A stretch of 64,000 bases of DNA. Origin: Pseudomonadota bacterium (lineage in GTDB: Bacteria > Pseudomonadota > Gammaproteobacteria > Xanthomonadales > Xanthomonadaceae). The notes beneath the pieces are model-generated. The model was given only the letters and a program-made list of their open reading frames with translations. It was not told the DNA's origin and searched no databases. A program made the translations under genes and the position numbers. Position 1 is the first letter of the stretch, and each line of letters starts with the position of its first letter. The stretch is taken from contig JAEZYE010000050.1 in NCBI GenBank assembly GCA_023419315.1, forward strand, positions 6,380 to 70,379, written 5' to 3'. Positions 62,301 to 64,000 of this stretch are shown in pieces.

Positions 62301-63038
62301 TCAGCCGGCTTCCGACAGCGGCTTGAGCGCCGGATCCAGCGCGATGCGTTCGTCGAACACGAAGCAGCGGCCGTCATAGCCGAACCCGCCGACGCGCTCG
62401 AAGTAACCCAGGATGCCGCCGTCCAGCTGCAACACGTTGTCCATGCCGTCGGCGCGCATCCACAGCGCGGCCTTCTCGCAACGGATGCCGCCGGTGCAGA
62501 AACTGACGACGGTGGCGTCCTTCAATGCTTCGCGATGCGGCGCCAGCGCCTCGGGCAAATCGGTGAACTTGCGGATCGGCAGCGTGAGCGCACCGGCGAA
62601 CGTTCCGTACTCGATCTCCTGCTCGTTGCGCGTATCCAGCATCACGACGCGCTTGCCGGCATCGTCGTGGCCCTGCTGCAGCCAGCGCGCCAGCGTCGAC
62701 GGATCCACGGCCGGCGCACGCCCTTCCAACGGCGAGGCATCGTCCTTGCGGAAGCTGATGATTTCCGGCTTGACCTTGACCTTCAACCGCGCGAACGGCT
62801 GCGTCTCCGATTCGCTGTACTTGACCTGCAACCCGGCAAATTCCGGCCGCGCACGCAGCACGTCCAGCAACGCCTCGATGCCGACCGCATCGCCCGCCAG
62901 AAACAGATTGATGCCCTCGCCCGCCACCAGTACGGTGCCGCGCAACTGCAACGCCTCGCAACGCTCCAGCACGGCGTCGGCCAACGCCTGCGGATCGCCA
63001 AGGGAAGCGAAATGATATGCCGCGATGTTCGTAATCAT
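62301..63038 (-). CDS. trhO: tRNA uridine-34 hydroxylase TrhO (rhodanese-like)
   Basis: Oxygen-dependent enzyme that hydroxylates uridine 34 of tRNA on the way to 5-carboxymethoxyuridine. From the ATG at 63038 (MITNIAAYHFASLGDP) it has 245 residues: an N-terminal acylphosphatase-like domain with GTVLVAGEGINLFLAGD and a rhodanese domain with VVMLDTRNEQEIEYGTF and the active-site cysteine in VSFCTGGIRCEKAA (Cys181). It lacks the longer C-terminal zinc region of some relatives. It heads a two-gene unit with selO. Earlier in-frame starts (63062) have no support. Confidence 0.93.
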   Translation of the reverse strand: MITNIAAYHFASLGDPQALADAVLERCEALQLRGTVLVAGEGINLFLAGDAVGIEALLDVLRARPEFAGLQVKYSESETQPFARLKVKVKPEIISFRKDDASPLEGRAPAVDPSTLARWLQQGHDDAGKRVVMLDTRNEQEIEYGTFAGALTLPIRKFTDLPEALAPHREALKDATVVSFCTGGIRCEKAALWMRADGMDNVLQLDGGILGYFERVGGFGYDGRCFVFDERIALDPALKPLSEAG

Positions 63039-63270
63039 GCCGGCCATTTTACGGGCAACCAATCGCGCGCTTGTTCACCCGCAAAACCGGCCCGCGACCG
63101 ACCGATCCGCACGAGAACCCCTGCAACCCACCTCGACCGTCTCACGTACCCGTTCGGATTCCACGGGCATGCCAGACACAAGCGCCTGGCGCCAAGCGCA
63201 AAACCGCTTGCGCTTCGCCAGGCTTCTGGCTTCGGGTTTGGATGCGTCCCAAGGACGCCGCGACACGCGG

Positions 63271-63420
63271 TGCGATGCGCTCCGCTTGTTGCACCCTGCG
63301 CGGTCAACTTCCCCCCAAGGTTGCGGGAATGCCCAAACGCCGCCGCTCCTAGCGGGTGAGGCCAAAGGCCAAAACCCGTGCTCTGGCTCTTGCCTTGCCT
63401 GCTCTCCAACGAACCTGCCA
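63271..63420. repeat. Degenerate intergenic repeat, unit 1
   Basis: Begins TGCGATGCGCTCCGCTTGTT, restated with four or five changes 157 bases later at 63428, and contains a core (63353-63382) shared with two later units. Confidence 0.6.
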
Positions 63421-63427
63421 AGAGCGG

Positions 63428-63720
63428 CGCAATGCGCTGCGCTTATTGCACCTACGCGGTTGATTTTTTCACTCCGAAGCTCGCTGGGAGTCGCCATCGC
63501 CGCCGTTCCAAACGGGTGAGGCCGAAGGCCAAAACCCGTGCTGTTGCTTTTGCTTGGCTGTTGCCTTCGCTCTTGACGTTCCAGCGCCCTAAAGGGAGCC
63601 GAGCATCGCAGGCGGCCGGGGCCGCAGAGGCGCCCCTGTCTGAGCGCAGCGAGTTTGGGCGCCGTGCCCCGACCAGCGAGAAGCACAGGGCACCGGAGCG
63701 CAGCTCCGGCGACTGTCGGG
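63428..63720. repeat. Intergenic repeat, unit 2
   Basis: Repeats the start of unit 1 and the core (63513-63542), then a 210-base stretch from 63508 to 63720 that is nearly identical to unit 3. Inside are an ACGGGT/ACCCGT outer stem, a GGCC-GAA-GGCC inner stem and a CCGGAGC-GCA-GCTCCGG hairpin. Confidence 0.75.
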
Positions 63721-63749
63721 GTTGCAAGCACATCACGATTGCTGTCGCT

Positions 63750-63968
63750 CCAAACGGGTAAGGCCGAAGGCCAAAACCCGTGCTGTTGCTGTTGCTTGGC
63801 TGTTGCTGTCGCCTTCGCTCTTGCCCTTCCAGCGCCCTAAAGGGAGCCGAGCATCGCAGACGGCCGGGGTCGTAGAGGCGCCCCTGTCTGAGCGCAGCGA
63901 GTTTGGGCGCCGTGCCCCGGACGGCGAGAAGCGCAGGGCACCGGAGCGAAGCTCCGGCGACTGTCGGG
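63750..63968. repeat. Intergenic repeat, unit 3
   Basis: Second near-identical copy of 63508-63720 at an offset of 242-248 bases, with a 6-base length difference. Core at 63755-63784 and hairpin CCGGAGC-GAA-GCTCCGG are kept. Confidence 0.75.
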
Positions 63969-64000
63969 CGCCAACGGTTTTGGTTCCTTTTGACAAGACA

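Larger units (their letters stand above)
63039..64000. other. Gene-free end of window with intergenic repeats
   Basis: More than 900 bases with no credible gene. The readable frames here translate the repeat units below and resemble spurious short proteins often annotated in xanthomonads. Downstream gene content is outside the window. Confidence 0.6.

Noticed and set aside
63452..63996. Short open frames in the final repeat region
   Set aside because: They translate repeated non-coding DNA, give near-identical peptides from different copies and lack ribosome sites.

Overview
The window is high-GC bacterial chromosome (roughly two thirds G+C by eye) from a gammaproteobacterium, most likely Xanthomonadaceae/Lysobacteraceae (a Lysobacter, Luteimonas or Pseudoxanthomonas relative). 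Pointers are the order mtnA-gyrA and smc-zipA-ligA-epmA, a GyrA with glutamine at position 83, a long 832-residue LigA, a TonB-linked carbohydrate locus with an Entner-Doudoroff module, and repeated intergenic DNA of the xanthomonad kind. I see no rRNA, tRNA, CRISPR array, insertion sequence or prophage. Genes are dense, with many 4-base stop/start overlaps.

Layout. 1-12 kb is housekeeping on the minus strand: gyrA (cut by the left edge), mtnA, a secreted three-repeat DUF3011 protein, epmA, ligA, zipA and smc, then divergent to smc an aromatic/aspartate aminotransferase. 13.4-32.4 kb is a large carbohydrate locus: a MalK-type ATPase, GH1 beta-glucosidase, glucokinase, edd and eda, a membrane protein, two ABC permeases, a sugar-binding lipoprotein, a GH144-like endo-glucanase lipoprotein, a TonB-dependent receptor, a LacI regulator and a GH3 beta-glucosidase. 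Five copies of a 14-bp operator, TGTAANCGNTTWCA, lie in front of these units. Together they read as one pathway: glucan uptake by the receptor, cleavage by GH144, import by the ABC system, hydrolysis by GH1/GH3, phosphorylation by Glk and breakdown by Edd/Eda, with the LacI protein as probable local repressor. Beta-1,2-glucan is the best substrate guess, from GH144.

32.4-41.2 kb holds bolA-yciI, scpA-scpB-rluB, a ferredoxin-NADP reductase, a small STAS-sized protein with glutathione peroxidase, and a secreted M3 peptidase. 41.3-51.7 kb is mixed: cfa with a DUF3298 lipoprotein, a small GNAT protein, a 68-residue protein behind a good sigma-54 promoter, a histone H1-like protein, rhomboid with a POT peptide transporter, an M14 peptidase, a GST, a ZIP metal transporter and a YdeI-family protein. 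51.8-55.2 kb contains an MliC-like lipoprotein operon with a barnase-type RNase and its barstar, then dbpA and a cold-shock protein. 55.5-63.0 kb carries yaeQ, a BaiN-like flavoprotein, a Tat-exported type B esterase, an LLM oxidoreductase, a GST, selO and trhO. The last 960 bases have no gene but contain direct repeats with internal hairpins.

All calls rest on reading the sequence and recognising motifs; no database search was run.
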